From: Streptomyces sp. NBC_00414
GTDB lineage: Bacteria > Actinomycetota > Actinomycetes > Streptomycetales > Streptomycetaceae
DNA length: 64,000 bases
Assembly: GCF_036038375.1 (NCBI RefSeq)
Contig: NZ_CP107935.1
Span: 6,014,001-6,078,000, forward strand
Direction of reading: 5' to 3'
The position numbers and the translations under genes were made by a program. Positions within the stretch are counted from its first letter, which is position 1. The number at the start of each line of letters is the position of its first letter. The notes beneath the pieces are model-generated. The model searched no databases and had not been told where the DNA came from. It saw only the letters and a program-made list of their open reading frames with translations. Shown here piece by piece: positions 56,013 to 64,000 of the stretch.

Positions 56013-57068
56013 GTGCAGGAACTCCACGACACACCCCTCGCCCCGCTGACCACCTTCCGGCTCGGCGGCCCCGCCGCCCGGCTGATCACCGCGACCACCG
56101 ACGACGAGGTGATCGCCGCCGTCCGCGAGGCCGACGACTCAGGTACGCCGCTGCTGCTGATCGGCGGCGGATCCAACCTGGTCATCGGCGACAAGGGCTT
56201 CCCGGGCACCGCCCTGCGCATCGCCACGCGCGGCTTCGAACTCGACGGTACGAAGCTGGAGCTGGCCGCGGGAGAGGTGTGGACCGACGCGGTCGCCCGT
56301 ACCGTCGAGGCCCGCCTCGCGGGCATCGAGTGCCTCGCCGGAATCCCGGGCTCCGCCGGTGCGACGCCGATCCAGAACGTGGGGGCGTACGGCCAGGAAG
56401 TGTCGTCGACGATCACCGAAGTGGTCGCCTACGACAGGAAGAGCCGCGAGACGGTCACCATTCCGAACTCCGAGTGCGCCTTCTCGTACCGGCACAGTCG
56501 TTTCAAGGGTGATCCGGAGCGGTTCGTCGTGCTGCGTGTGCGCTTCGAACTGGAGGACGCCGCCGGGCTGTCCGCGCCGCTGAAGTACGCCGAGACGGCC
56601 CGCATGCTCGGTGTCGGCCCCGGCGACAGGGTGCCCGTGGACGAGGCCCGCGAGACCGTCCTGAAGCTGCGCGCCGGGAAGGGCATGGTGCTCGATCCCG
56701 AGGACCACGACACCTGGTCGGCCGGCTCGTTCTTCACCAATCCGATCCTCACGCGCGAGGAGTTCGCCGCGTTCCACGCGCGCGTGGCGGAGCGCCTGGG
56801 CGAGGGTGTGCTCCCGCCCGCCTACCCCGCGGACGACGAGCACACCAAGACCTCCGCGGCCTGGCTGATCGACAAGTCGGGCTTCACCAAGGGGTACGGC
56901 ACCGGTCCCGCCCGTATCTCCACCAAGCACACCCTGGCCCTCACCAACCGGGGCGAGGCCACCACGGAGGACCTGCTCGCGCTCGCCCGCGAGGTCGTCG
57001 CAGGAGTCCACGACGCCTTCGGCATCACCCTCGTCAACGAACCGGTGACGGTGGGCGTCAGCCTCTGA
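56013..57068 (+). CDS. murB: UDP-N-acetylenolpyruvoylglucosamine reductase
   Basis: A 351-residue flavoprotein that reduces UDP-GlcNAc-enolpyruvate to UDP-MurNAc in peptidoglycan synthesis. FAD-binding motifs are TPLLLIGGGSNLVIGDKGFPG and ECLAGIPGSAGATPIQNVGAYGQE. Catalytic residues are expected in SYRHSRFKG, TWSAGSFFTNP (the proton-donating Ser) and the terminal VNEPVTVGVSL (Glu). It is a type I MurB. GTG 56013 has no ribosome site, and TACTCT (56001-56006) ends six bases before it, so the mRNA is probably leaderless. No other mur gene is adjacent. Confidence 0.96.
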   Translation: MQELHDTPLAPLTTFRLGGPAARLITATTDDEVIAAVREADDSGTPLLLIGGGSNLVIGDKGFPGTALRIATRGFELDGTKLELAAGEVWTDAVARTVEARLAGIECLAGIPGSAGATPIQNVGAYGQEVSSTITEVVAYDRKSRETVTIPNSECAFSYRHSRFKGDPERFVVLRVRFELEDAAGLSAPLKYAETARMLGVGPGDRVPVDEARETVLKLRAGKGMVLDPEDHDTWSAGSFFTNPILTREEFAAFHARVAERLGEGVLPPAYPADDEHTKTSAAWLIDKSGFTKGYGTGPARISTKHTLALTNRGEATTEDLLALAREVVAGVHDAFGITLVNEPVTVGVSL

Positions 57069-57131
57069 GGCGGTATTCCGGTTGCCGGTGGCCCGGGCCG
57101 GCGGTCACCCTGGGGCCATGAGGGAACTCCC

Positions 57132-57851
57132 GTGCGGCTGAGGGTCACCGAGTTCAGGCCGCGAGCCGGCCGGTACGCGTTCCGGGTCGTCCAGCCGCGA
57201 CCCGCCCTGCGGCACACCACACTCAGTGACCCCCAGCGGGAGTGGGGATACCTGCTCGGGGACCACGACGGACTGTCCCGCCTCGCCGCCCTGTTCTCGT
57301 TCGCCGCGTACTCCCCGCACACGGTCGTCCACGTCCCGCTGCGCGACGGCGTTCCCCGGCAGTACGCGCCCGGAGTCCCGGTCGACCTCGTCCTCGTCCA
57401 CCGGACACTGGGCCTGCGGCCGTCCGCCTGGCCCTCGCTGCGCCGCGGGCTGACCCGGGGCACCCCGGGCACCGCCCGCACCGACGAACAGCGGACCGCG
57501 CGTCATGCGGCCGCCTGGCAGGCGCGCTGGGACCGGCGCTGGGACCGCCTGGACCCGGTCGACCGGATCCGGCCCGCGACGCACGCCCGGACGCTGTTCC
57601 TCTTCGGCGCCCGGGACACCTTCGCCTCGGCGTCCGTCCACCTGGAGCTGGCGGCCGGTTTCGGCCCGCTCGGCAAGGGGGCCGCCAAGGGACACGACGT
57701 GCTGGTCACCTCACTCACACCGCATCTGCCGCTGACACGGGGGCGGGGGCCCGAGCTGGACATCGGCTTCCAGGCGTACCCGCCCCACGCCCACTTCAGG
57801 CGACCGGGGCGTTCAGCCAGTCGTCGACGCCGGACAGCAGCTTCTCCTTGA
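57132..57851 (+). CDS. Uncharacterised protein, 239 residues
   Basis: Starts at GTG 57132 behind GAGGGAA. The sequence is Arg-rich with VVQPRPALRHTTLSDPQREWGYLLGDHDG, then PVDLVLVHRTLGLRPSAWPSLRR and GHDVLVTSLTPHLPLT. I do not recognise a family; similar proteins occur next to murB in other Streptomyces as I remember it. The last 56 bases overlap the end of the convergent adenosine deaminase gene, and the Arg/Ser-rich tail in the overlap is probably not constrained. Confidence 0.65.
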   Translation: MRLRVTEFRPRAGRYAFRVVQPRPALRHTTLSDPQREWGYLLGDHDGLSRLAALFSFAAYSPHTVVHVPLRDGVPRQYAPGVPVDLVLVHRTLGLRPSAWPSLRRGLTRGTPGTARTDEQRTARHAAAWQARWDRRWDRLDPVDRIRPATHARTLFLFGARDTFASASVHLELAAGFGPLGKGAAKGHDVLVTSLTPHLPLTRGRGPELDIGFQAYPPHAHFRRPGRSASRRRRTAASP

Positions 57852-58824
57852 TGTCGTGCGGGGCCGCCGAGGCGCGTACCGACTGCCGGGCCAGCTCGGC
57901 CAGTTCGGCGTCCGTGAAGTCGTGGTGGCGGCGCGCGATGTCGTACTGGGCGGCGAGCCGCGAGCCGAACAGCAGCGGGTCGTCCGCGCCGAGCGCCATG
58001 GGCACGCCCGCCTCGAACAGCTTGCGCAGGGGGACGTCCTCCGGCTTCTCGTAGACCCCCAGGGCGACGTTCGAGGCCGGGCAGACCTCACAGGTGATGC
58101 CGCGGTCCGCGAGCCGCTTCAGCAGCCGCGGGTCCTCGGCGGCCCGCACCCCGTGTCCGATCCGCGAGGCGTGCAGGTCGTCCAGGCAGTCGCGTACGGA
58201 CGCGGGGCCCGTCAGCTCGCCGCCGTGCGGCGCAGCCAGCAGCCCGCCCTCCCGGGCGATCGCGAAGGCCCGGTCGAAGTCCCGCGCCATGCCCCGCCGC
58301 TCGTCGTTGGAGAGCCCGAACCCGACGATGCCGCGGTCCGCGTACCGCACGGCCAGGCGGGCCAGCGTGCGGGCGTCCAGGGGGTGCTTCATGCGGTTCG
58401 CGGCGACCAGGACCCGCATGCCGAGCCCGGTCTCGCGCGCGGCCGTGTCGACCGCGTCCAGAATGATCTCCAGGGCGGGGATGAGACCGCCCAGGCGCGG
58501 CGCGTACGACGTGGGGTCGACCTGGATCTCCAGCCACCCCGAGCCGTCCTTGAGATCCTCCTCGGCGGCCTCGCGCACGAGCCGCTGGATGTCCTCGGGC
58601 TCTCTGATGCACGATCGCGCCGCGTCGTAGAGACGCTGGAAGCGGAACCAGCCGCGCTCGTCCGTCGCCCGCAGCTTGGGCGGCTCGCCGCTCGTCAGCG
58701 CGTCGGGGAGATGGATCCCGTGCTTGTCGGCCAGTTCCAGCAGGGTGGTGTGCCGCATCGAACCGGTGAAATGCAGGTGCAGATGAGCCTTGGGCAGCTC
58801 AGAGACCTTACGTACGTGCTCCAT
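57796..58824 (-). CDS. add: Adenosine deaminase
   Basis: A 342-residue zinc deaminase. Zinc ligands His16 and His18 are in KAHLHLHFTGS, the next His in AAPHGGELTG (with the catalytic Glu), the catalytic His in SRIGHGVRAAEDP and the Asp pair in PMALGADDPLLFG. Length and order match bacterial adenosine deaminase. It converts adenosine to inosine for purine salvage. Alternative: the closely related adenine or methylthioadenosine deaminases, less likely from these motifs. Starts at ATG 58824; its end overlaps the convergent uncharacterised gene. Confidence 0.92.
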   Translation of the reverse strand: MEHVRKVSELPKAHLHLHFTGSMRHTTLLELADKHGIHLPDALTSGEPPKLRATDERGWFRFQRLYDAARSCIREPEDIQRLVREAAEEDLKDGSGWLEIQVDPTSYAPRLGGLIPALEIILDAVDTAARETGLGMRVLVAANRMKHPLDARTLARLAVRYADRGIVGFGLSNDERRGMARDFDRAFAIAREGGLLAAPHGGELTGPASVRDCLDDLHASRIGHGVRAAEDPRLLKRLADRGITCEVCPASNVALGVYEKPEDVPLRKLFEAGVPMALGADDPLLFGSRLAAQYDIARRHHDFTDAELAELARQSVRASAAPHDIKEKLLSGVDDWLNAPVA

Positions 58825-58962
58825 TCAAGGATCCTGCCGCACGCCGGCGCCGTATCGGTAGCGCTTTCCCTGAACGTGGTCTTGCTCGCACGAAGAAACG
58901 AAGAAGCGGGCCGCCTCCCCGGAGGAACTCTCCGAAGGGAAGCGACCCGCCTCACCGACTGT

Positions 58963-58982
58963 CCGCCCACCGACGTGGGCGG
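58963..58982 (-). terminator. Stem-loop terminator after the aspartate aminotransferase gene
   Basis: CCGCCCAC (58963-58970) pairs with GTGGGCGG (58975-58982) around CGAC, lying 27 bases beyond the stop of the minus-strand gene. A larger imperfect GCGGGCC/GACCCGC structure (58905-58950) lies further on. Confidence 0.65.
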
Positions 58983-59009
58983 GTTCAGTACCTACTGTCG
59001 CGCTCGGGT

Positions 59010-60236
59010 TCAGGCCTTGGCCTCCGCCAGGAGCTTCTGGATCCGCGAGACGCCCTCGACGAGGTCCTCGTCACCCAGCGCGTACGACAGCCGCAGGTAG
59101 CCCGGCGTGCCGAAGGCCTCGCCCGGGACGACCGCCACCTCGACCTCGTCCAGGATCAGCGCGGCCAGCTCGACGGAGTCCTGCGGGCGCTTGCCGCGGA
59201 TCTCCTTGCCGAGCAGCCCCTTCACCGAGGGGTACGCGTAGAAGGCGCCCTCGGGCTCCGGGCAGAGCACGCCGTCGATCTCGTTGAGCATCCGCACGAT
59301 CGTCCTGCGCCGGCGGTCGAAGGCCTCGCGCATCTCGGCGACGGCCGTCAGGTCGCCCGAGAGGGCGGCGACCGCCGCGGCCTGGGCGACGTTCGACACG
59401 TTCGACGTGGCGTGGGACTGCAGGTTGGTCGCGGCCTTCACCACGTCCTTCGGGCCGATGAGCCACCCGACCCGCCAGCCGGTCATCGCGTACGTCTTCG
59501 CGACGCCGTTGACCACGATGCACTTGTCGCGCAGCTCAGGAAGTACTGCCGGCAGCGAGGTGAACTTCGCGTCCCCGTAGACCAGGTGCTCGTAGATCTC
59601 GTCCGTCATCACCCACAGGCCGTGCTCGACGGCCCAGCGGCCGATGGCCTCGGTGTCCTCGGCGCTGTAGACGGCGCCGGTCGGGTTGGAGGGCGACACG
59701 AAGAGGACGACCTTGGTCTTCTCCGTACGGGCCGCCTCCAACTGCTCGACGGAGACGCGGTAGCCGGTGGTCTCGTCCGCGACGACGTCCACCGGGACAC
59801 CACCGGCGAGACGGATCGACTCGGGGTACGTCGTCCAGTAGGGAGCCGGGACGATGACCTCGTCGCCCGGGTCGAGGATCGCGGCGAACGCCTCGTAGAT
59901 GGCCTGCTTGCCGCCGTTGGTCACCAGGACCTGGGAGGCGTCCACCTCGTAGTGGGAGTCACGCAGCGTCTTGGCGACGATCGCCGCCTTCAGCTCGGGA
60001 AGGCCGCCGGCCGGCGTGTAGCGGTGGTACTTCGGGTTCTTGCACGCCTCGATGGCGGCCTCGACGACGTAGTCCGGGGTCGGGAAGTCGGGCTCACCGG
60101 CGCCGAAGCCGATCACCGGACGTCCCGCGGCCTTGAGGGCCTTGGCCTTGGCGTCCACGGCGAGGGTGGCGGACTCGGAGATCGCGCCGACTCGGGCGGA
60201 GACCCGGCGCTCGGTGGGAGGGATTGCAGCGCTCAT
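59010..60236 (-). CDS. aspC: Aspartate aminotransferase (class I, subgroup Ib)
   Basis: A 408-residue PLP enzyme that interconverts aspartate/2-oxoglutarate and oxaloacetate/glutamate. VIGFGAGEPDFPTPDYV and YTPAGGLPELKAAI are N-terminal markers of subgroup Ib. VSPSNPTGAVYS contains the PLP-contacting Asn, MTDEIYEHLVYGD the Asp and Tyr, and VVNGVAKTYAMTGWRVGW the PLP-lysine. LRLSYALGDE holds the substrate-binding Arg. Some subgroup Ib members also accept prephenate. Start ATG 60236; the gene runs away from tRNA-Trp with 225 bases between. Confidence 0.95.
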   Translation of the reverse strand: MSAAIPPTERRVSARVGAISESATLAVDAKAKALKAAGRPVIGFGAGEPDFPTPDYVVEAAIEACKNPKYHRYTPAGGLPELKAAIVAKTLRDSHYEVDASQVLVTNGGKQAIYEAFAAILDPGDEVIVPAPYWTTYPESIRLAGGVPVDVVADETTGYRVSVEQLEAARTEKTKVVLFVSPSNPTGAVYSAEDTEAIGRWAVEHGLWVMTDEIYEHLVYGDAKFTSLPAVLPELRDKCIVVNGVAKTYAMTGWRVGWLIGPKDVVKAATNLQSHATSNVSNVAQAAAVAALSGDLTAVAEMREAFDRRRRTIVRMLNEIDGVLCPEPEGAFYAYPSVKGLLGKEIRGKRPQDSVELAALILDEVEVAVVPGEAFGTPGYLRLSYALGDEDLVEGVSRIQKLLAEAKA

Positions 60237-60461
60237 GGGCCCATCGTTTCAGACCGGAAACGTACCCGGCACACTGGTTTCACAGACTGAGCACCGCGGG
60301 GCGACGCCGGGGCCGGGGACGCGCAAAGTCCGTACGGACACTTTCTGTTCGACGACCGGCCGTCGACCACGTACACTCTCACCTCGTTGGCCTTCACCGG
60401 CCGCGCTCTTCCGGTGCACTCCGAGCACTCGGTCGGATGCGGTACGTTGTGGGGGAAGCAA

Positions 60462-60534
60462 AGGGTCGTAGCTCAATTGGTAGAGCACTGGTCTCCAAAA
60501 CCAGCGGTTGGGGGTTCAAGTCCCTCCGGCCCTG
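60462..60534 (+). tRNA. tRNA-Trp (CCA)
   Basis: A 73-base tRNA. Acceptor AGGGTCG (60462-60468) pairs with CGGCCCT (60527-60533) with one wobble, the anticodon CCA is at 60495-60497 and the T loop is TTCAAGT. Discriminator G. Its place just before secE is the conserved actinobacterial arrangement, and it is probably co-transcribed. Confidence 0.97.
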
Positions 60535-60643
60535 CTACACACTCCTTTCACCAGGATGTGTGCACATGTACGTACTGCATTGCACCGCCGTGCGGCTCAC
60601 ACCGGGCGCGGCACGGCCACGACCCGGAATCAGGTGAGGACGA

Positions 60644-60931
60644 GTGACGGACGCCGTGGGCTCCATCGACATGCCTGATGCCCAGGATGAGGCGCCGGAG
60701 TCCCAGAAGAAGGGCCGCAAGGGCGGTAAGCGTGCCAAGAAGGGCCCGCTGAAGCGCCTCGCCCTCTTCTACCGCCAGATCGTCGCGGAGCTCCGCAAGG
60801 TTGTCTGGCCGACCCGTAATCAGCTGACGACGTACACCACAGTGGTGATTGTGTTCGTTGTCATCATGATCGGTCTGGTGACTGTGATTGACTTCGGACT
60901 CGACAAGGCCGCCAAGTACGTCTTCGGCTAG
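60644..60931 (+). CDS. secE: Preprotein translocase subunit SecE
   Basis: A 95-residue single-span subunit of the SecYEG channel. After a 35-residue Lys-rich N terminus the conserved FYRQIVAELRKVVWPTRNQL precedes the membrane helix TTYTTVVIVFVVIMIGLVTVI. GTG 60644 follows AGGTGAGGA. It leads the secE-nusG unit, with 77 bases to the nusG start. Confidence 0.97.
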   Translation: MTDAVGSIDMPDAQDEAPESQKKGRKGGKRAKKGPLKRLALFYRQIVAELRKVVWPTRNQLTTYTTVVIVFVVIMIGLVTVIDFGLDKAAKYVFG

Positions 60932-61008
60932 GCCAAGCGCGAAGGGCGCCGTACCCGGCGCCCGCTTTCGCGTGTTCCACCCCCATGATCCAGGAAGAAG
61001 CAGCCACC

Positions 61009-61929
61009 GTGTCTGACCCGAACCTGAACGATGCCGTCGAGTCGGTCGAGTCCCGTGACGACGAACTCGACATCGTCGAGGGCGCGGACGTCGAGGACGA
61101 GGTCGAGGCTGCCGACGCCGCGGCGGGCGAGCCCGCCGAAGAAGCCGCGCTGCACGTCGAGGACGAGTCCGACGACGCCGCCCCGGCCGTCTCCGCCGAG
61201 AGCGACGAGGACGAGCCCGCCGACGACGCGACCGACGAGGACGCGACCGACGAGGACGCGACCGACGAGAGCGCCGAGTCCGACGAGGAGGAGGCGGAGG
61301 AGGCCGAGCCGGTCGACCCCGTCACCGCCCTTCGTGAGGAACTTCGCGCGCTCCCCGGCGAGTGGTACGTCATCCACACGTACGCCGGTTACGAGAACCG
61401 CGTGAAGACCAACCTCGAACAGCGTGCCGTCTCGCTGAACGTCGAGGACTTCATCTTCGCGGCCGAGGTGCCGCAAGAAGAGGTCGCGCAGATCAAGAAC
61501 GGCGAGCGCAAGACCATCAAGCAGAACAAGCTCCCCGGCTACGTGCTGGTGCGCATGGATCTGACGAACGAGTCCTGGGGTGTCGTCCGCAACACCCCCG
61601 GTGTCACCGGCTTCGTGGGCAACGCCTACGACCCGTACCCGCTGACGCTGGACGAGATCGTCAAGATGCTCGCCCCCGAGGCCGAGGAGAAGGCCGCCCG
61701 CGAGGCCGCCGAGGCCGAGGGCAAGCCGGCTCCGTCCCGCAAGCTCGAGGTCCAGGTGCTGGACTTCGAGGTGGGCGACTCGGTCACCGTCACCGACGGC
61801 CCGTTCGCGACGCTGCAGGCGACGATCAACGAGATCAACGCCGACTCGAAGAAGGTCAAGGGCCTCGTCGAGATCTTCGGCCGCGAGACTCCGGTCGAGC
61901 TCAGCTTCGACCAGATCCAGAAGAACTGA
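61009..61929 (+). CDS. nusG: Transcription termination/antitermination factor NusG with acidic N-terminal extension
   Basis: GTG 61009 gives a 306-residue NusG (an in-frame ATG at 60985 is possible). Residues 1-115 are an Asp/Glu/Ala-rich extension with repeated DATDE units, a feature of actinobacterial NusG. The NGN domain starts at GEWYVIHTYAGYENRVKTNL and includes GYVLVRMDLTNESWGVVRNTPGVTGFVG. The C-terminal KOW domain is GDSVTVTDGPFATLQATINEINAD. It couples RNA polymerase, Rho and the ribosome. Located upstream of rplK by 170 bases. Confidence 0.96.
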   Translation: MSDPNLNDAVESVESRDDELDIVEGADVEDEVEAADAAAGEPAEEAALHVEDESDDAAPAVSAESDEDEPADDATDEDATDEDATDESAESDEEEAEEAEPVDPVTALREELRALPGEWYVIHTYAGYENRVKTNLEQRAVSLNVEDFIFAAEVPQEEVAQIKNGERKTIKQNKLPGYVLVRMDLTNESWGVVRNTPGVTGFVGNAYDPYPLTLDEIVKMLAPEAEEKAAREAAEAEGKPAPSRKLEVQVLDFEVGDSVTVTDGPFATLQATINEINADSKKVKGLVEIFGRETPVELSFDQIQKN

Positions 61930-62099
61930 CGTTCTTTCGGACCGCACGCTTCCGAGCAGTTCAGACAGGCTCTTGCAGCCCGTCTGACCTGCTCGGTTTC
62001 AGGCTGCGCACCGATACCCGTTATCGTTGTGCGGTATGCCTCCATCCGGATGATCCGGAATGGTTGGCCGGAAACTCTCACTAGGACCCGGAGAGAGCA

Positions 62100-62537
62100 A
62101 TGCCTCCCAAGAAGAAGAAGAAGGTCACGGGGCTTATCAAGCTCCAGATCCAGGCCGGTGCGGCCAACCCGGCTCCGCCGGTCGGCCCCGCACTGGGCCA
62201 GCACGGCGTCAACATCATGGAGTTCTGCAAGGCCTACAACGCGGCGACCGAGTCGCAGCGCGGCTGGGTCATCCCGGTGGAGATCACGGTCTACGAGGAC
62301 CGCTCCTTCACCTTCATCACCAAGACCCCGCCGGCCGCGAAGATGATCCTCAAGGCCGCTGGTGTCGAGAAGGGCTCCGGCGAGCCCCACAAGACCAAGG
62401 TCGCCAAGATCAGCCAGGCCCAGGTCCGCGAGATCGCCACCACCAAGATGGCCGACCTCAACGCCAACGACCTGGACGCCGCGTCGAAGATCATCGCCGG
62501 CACCGCCCGTTCCATGGGCATCACGGTCGAAGGCTGA
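62100..62537 (+). CDS. rplK: 50S ribosomal protein L11
   Basis: A 145-residue protein of standard length. The N-terminal domain ([20 protein letters not shown], then [19 protein letters not shown]) and C-terminal RNA-binding domain ([20 protein letters not shown]) are complete. It forms the GTPase-associated stalk base with 23S rRNA and is the thiopeptide and RelA-response site. ATG 62100 follows GGAGAGAG. The 170-base leader from nusG may hold the L1 autoregulatory site; I could not fold it with confidence. Confidence 0.98.
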
Positions 62538-62613
62538 TCCCCACCCACGTAGAACACCGTGGCAGGGCCTGCTCGGCCCCTACCACGACTCCTCAGAACA
62601 CACAGGAGCAGTA

Positions 62614-63339
62614 GTGAGCAAGCGCAGCAAGTCTCTCCGCGCTGCGGACGCCAAGATCGACCGGGAGAAGCAGTACGCCCCGCTCGAAGCCGTCCGCCTC
62701 GCCAAGGAGACCTCCACCTCCAAGTTCGACGGCACCGTCGAGGTCGCCTTCCGCCTGGGTGTCGACCCGCGCAAGGCCGACCAGATGGTCCGCGGCACCG
62801 TGAACCTCCCGCATGGCACCGGCAAGACCGCCCGGGTCCTGGTCTTCGCGACCGGTGACCGTGCCGAGGCCGCGACCGCCGCCGGCGCCGACATCGTCGG
62901 TTCCGACGAACTCATCGACGAGGTGGCGAAGGGGCGTCTGGACTTCGACGCCGTCGTCGCCACTCCCGACCTCATGGGCAAGGTCGGCCGCCTGGGCCGT
63001 GTCCTCGGCCCGCGTGGTCTGATGCCGAACCCGAAGACGGGCACCGTGACCCCGGACGTGGCCAAGGCCGTGACCGAGATCAAGGGCGGTAAGATCGAGT
63101 TCCGCGTCGACAAGCACTCGAACCTGCACTTCATCATCGGCAAGGTGTCGTTCGACGACACCCAGCTGGTGGAGAACTACGGCGCCGCGCTCGACGAGAT
63201 CCTTCGTCTGAAGCCGTCGGCCGCCAAGGGTCGCTACATCAAGAAGGCCACGATCAGCACCACGATCGGCCCCGGCATCACGCTGGACTCGAACCGCACC
63301 CGCAACCTCCTCGTCGAGGAGGACCCGGCCGCCGTCTGA
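62614..63339 (+). CDS. rplA: 50S ribosomal protein L1
   Basis: A 241-residue ribosomal protein. LGVDPRKADQMVRGTVNLPHGTGK near residue 40 and GRVLGPRGLMPNPKTGTVTPD near 130 are the L1 signature regions. GTG 62614 follows CAGGAG. It binds the 23S L1 stalk and represses its own operon in most bacteria. A rho-independent terminator follows the stop. Confidence 0.98.
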   Translation: MSKRSKSLRAADAKIDREKQYAPLEAVRLAKETSTSKFDGTVEVAFRLGVDPRKADQMVRGTVNLPHGTGKTARVLVFATGDRAEAATAAGADIVGSDELIDEVAKGRLDFDAVVATPDLMGKVGRLGRVLGPRGLMPNPKTGTVTPDVAKAVTEIKGGKIEFRVDKHSNLHFIIGKVSFDDTQLVENYGAALDEILRLKPSAAKGRYIKKATISTTIGPGITLDSNRTRNLLVEEDPAAV

Positions 63340-63382
63340 GCCTGACGCTCACCCGGTAGCCGCGTCGCAGACGCGATTTCAG

Positions 63383-63422
63383 GACGGGCCCCGCAACCTT
63401 TCGAGGTGCGGGGCCCGTCTTT
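63383..63422 (+). terminator. Rho-independent terminator after rplA
   Basis: GACGGGCCCCGCA (63383-63395) pairs perfectly with TGCGGGGCCCGTC (63407-63419) around an 11-base loop and is followed by TTT. This is the clearest intrinsic terminator in the window. Confidence 0.93.
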
Positions 63423-63555
63423 GTGTCCGGCGCCCGCCCGGTGCCTGCCTGGTGCTGTCCGGGCGTCCGGGATGTCGGATCCGGTGCCCGTTTCCGGGCC
63501 CGGTGTCGGTGGCCTGCGCTAGCGTGCGGGGCACAGGAATCGCATAGGGGGACGA

Positions 63556-64000
63556 ATGATGAGCTCGATCGTGCGCCGAGTGACCGTCTCGATAGCGGTG
63601 GCCGCCGCTCTGACCGGAGTCGCGGCCTGTAGCGGCTCGGACTCCGACGAGGGCGGCAGAGGGGACGTCAAGGGTTCGGCGGGGGACCGCGAGGGCTCCG
63701 GCGAGGCCAGGACCCGGGCGAACCCGATCGCCGCCCTGCGTTCCGTGGAGAAGAGCACCGACGGCGCGGACTCCGCCAAGGTCGAGTCCACCACGACCAT
63801 GGGCACGATGATGTCGATGAAGGCGGACGGTGCCCTCGGCTGGGCCGACGGACTCACCGGCAACCTGACGATCACGTACACCGGCGGCACGATGGCCGAC
63901 CAGATGCGCCAGCTGGGCACCACCTCCATGGAGGCCCGCTATCTGCCGGACGCCTACTACGCGAAGATGGGCGACAAGTTCGCCGAGCAGTCCGGCGGCA
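63556..64000 (+). CDS. Lipoprotein, LppX/LolA-like, truncated by window edge
   Basis: ATG 63556 (or the next codon, also ATG) opens a frame to the window edge. A signal peptide (VRRVTVSIAVAAAL) ends in the lipobox LTGVAAC, so the cysteine should be lipidated. The mature part starts with an acidic Ser/Gly linker and then NPIAALRSVEKSTDGADSAKVESTTT, the beginning of the same type of fold seen in the lipoprotein at 49375. Streptomyces carry such a lipoprotein between rplA and rplJ, which fits this position. Confidence 0.85.
   Translation, partial: MMSSIVRRVTVSIAVAAALTGVAACSGSDSDEGGRGDVKGSAGDREGSGEARTRANPIAALRSVEKSTDGADSAKVESTTTMGTMMSMKADGALGWADGLTGNLTITYTGGTMADQMRQLGTTSMEARYLPDAYYAKMGDKFAEQSGG

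Overview
The window is a 64 kb piece of actinobacterial chromosome and is almost certainly Streptomyces. Base composition is about 70% G+C with extreme third-position G/C, GTG (and one TTG) starts are common, four-base ATGA/GTGA overlaps link operon genes, and several promoters sit so close to the start codon that leaderless transcripts are predicted. The order polyprenyl diphosphate synthase, KorAB, two-component genes, a second nuo cluster, htpX, yajQ, tRNA-Tyr, tRNA-Thr/tRNA-Met, rpmG, hadAB-like genes, murB, add, aspC, tRNA-Trp, secE, nusG, rplK, rplA matches, as I remember it, the S. coelicolor SCO4580-SCO4650 neighbourhood. It looks like core chromosome. I see no integrase, transposase, CRISPR array or prophage gene.

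Layout. 1-7 kb: fumarylacetoacetase, an ATP-grasp ligase paired with an FAD oxidoreductase, a HAD phosphatase, and a LysM transglycosylase behind a ydaO-type (c-di-AMP) riboswitch. 7-11 kb: a CocE-type hydrolase and a POT peptide transporter whose Shine-Dalgarno is buried in a perfect hairpin, then polyprenyl diphosphate synthase (quinone side chain). 12-24 kb: CHRD/DUF3455 and LolA-like envelope proteins, an ABC-2 exporter, an FMN reductase, an M28 peptidase, a VOC/CGNR divergent pair sharing one palindrome, 4-hydroxybenzoate hydroxylase, RarD, and an SDR/HxlR divergent pair. 24-31.5 kb (minus strand): 2-oxoacid:ferredoxin oxidoreductase KorAB, one NarL-type response regulator and two paralogous histidine kinases, each signalling gene followed by its own short tandem-repeat array.

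31.8-42 kb: a ten-gene complex I operon, nuoA-B-C-H-I-J-K-L-M-N, that lacks nuoD, E, F and G. It has the membrane arm and the NuoB/NuoI Fe-S subunits but no NADH-oxidising module. The nearby KorAB and polyprenyl synthase suggest, without proving, a ferredoxin-fed, quinone-reducing variant. 42-47 kb: htpX, yccF, a barstar-domain protein with a duplicated N-terminal module, a SUKH-type immunity-like protein with no visible toxin, an amino-acid permease and a small GlsB-type membrane protein. 47-64 kb: yajQ, tRNA-Tyr, a degenerate amidohydrolase, tRNA-Thr/Met, rpmG, two MaoC-type dehydratases, a TetR-regulated DHA2 efflux pump with matching operators, murB, adenosine deaminase, aspartate aminotransferase, tRNA-Trp and the secE-nusG-rplK-rplA operon, ending in a lipoprotein cut by the window edge.

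The most notable observations are the SD-sequestering hairpin of the POT gene, the bidirectional leaderless palindrome between the VOC and CGNR genes, the barstar/SUKH pair, the partial nuo cluster with its signalling neighbours, the two identical GTTAGT-N8-ACTAAC operators, and a dispersed intergenic repeat family with at least six loci here. All calls come from reading the sequence; no database search was run.
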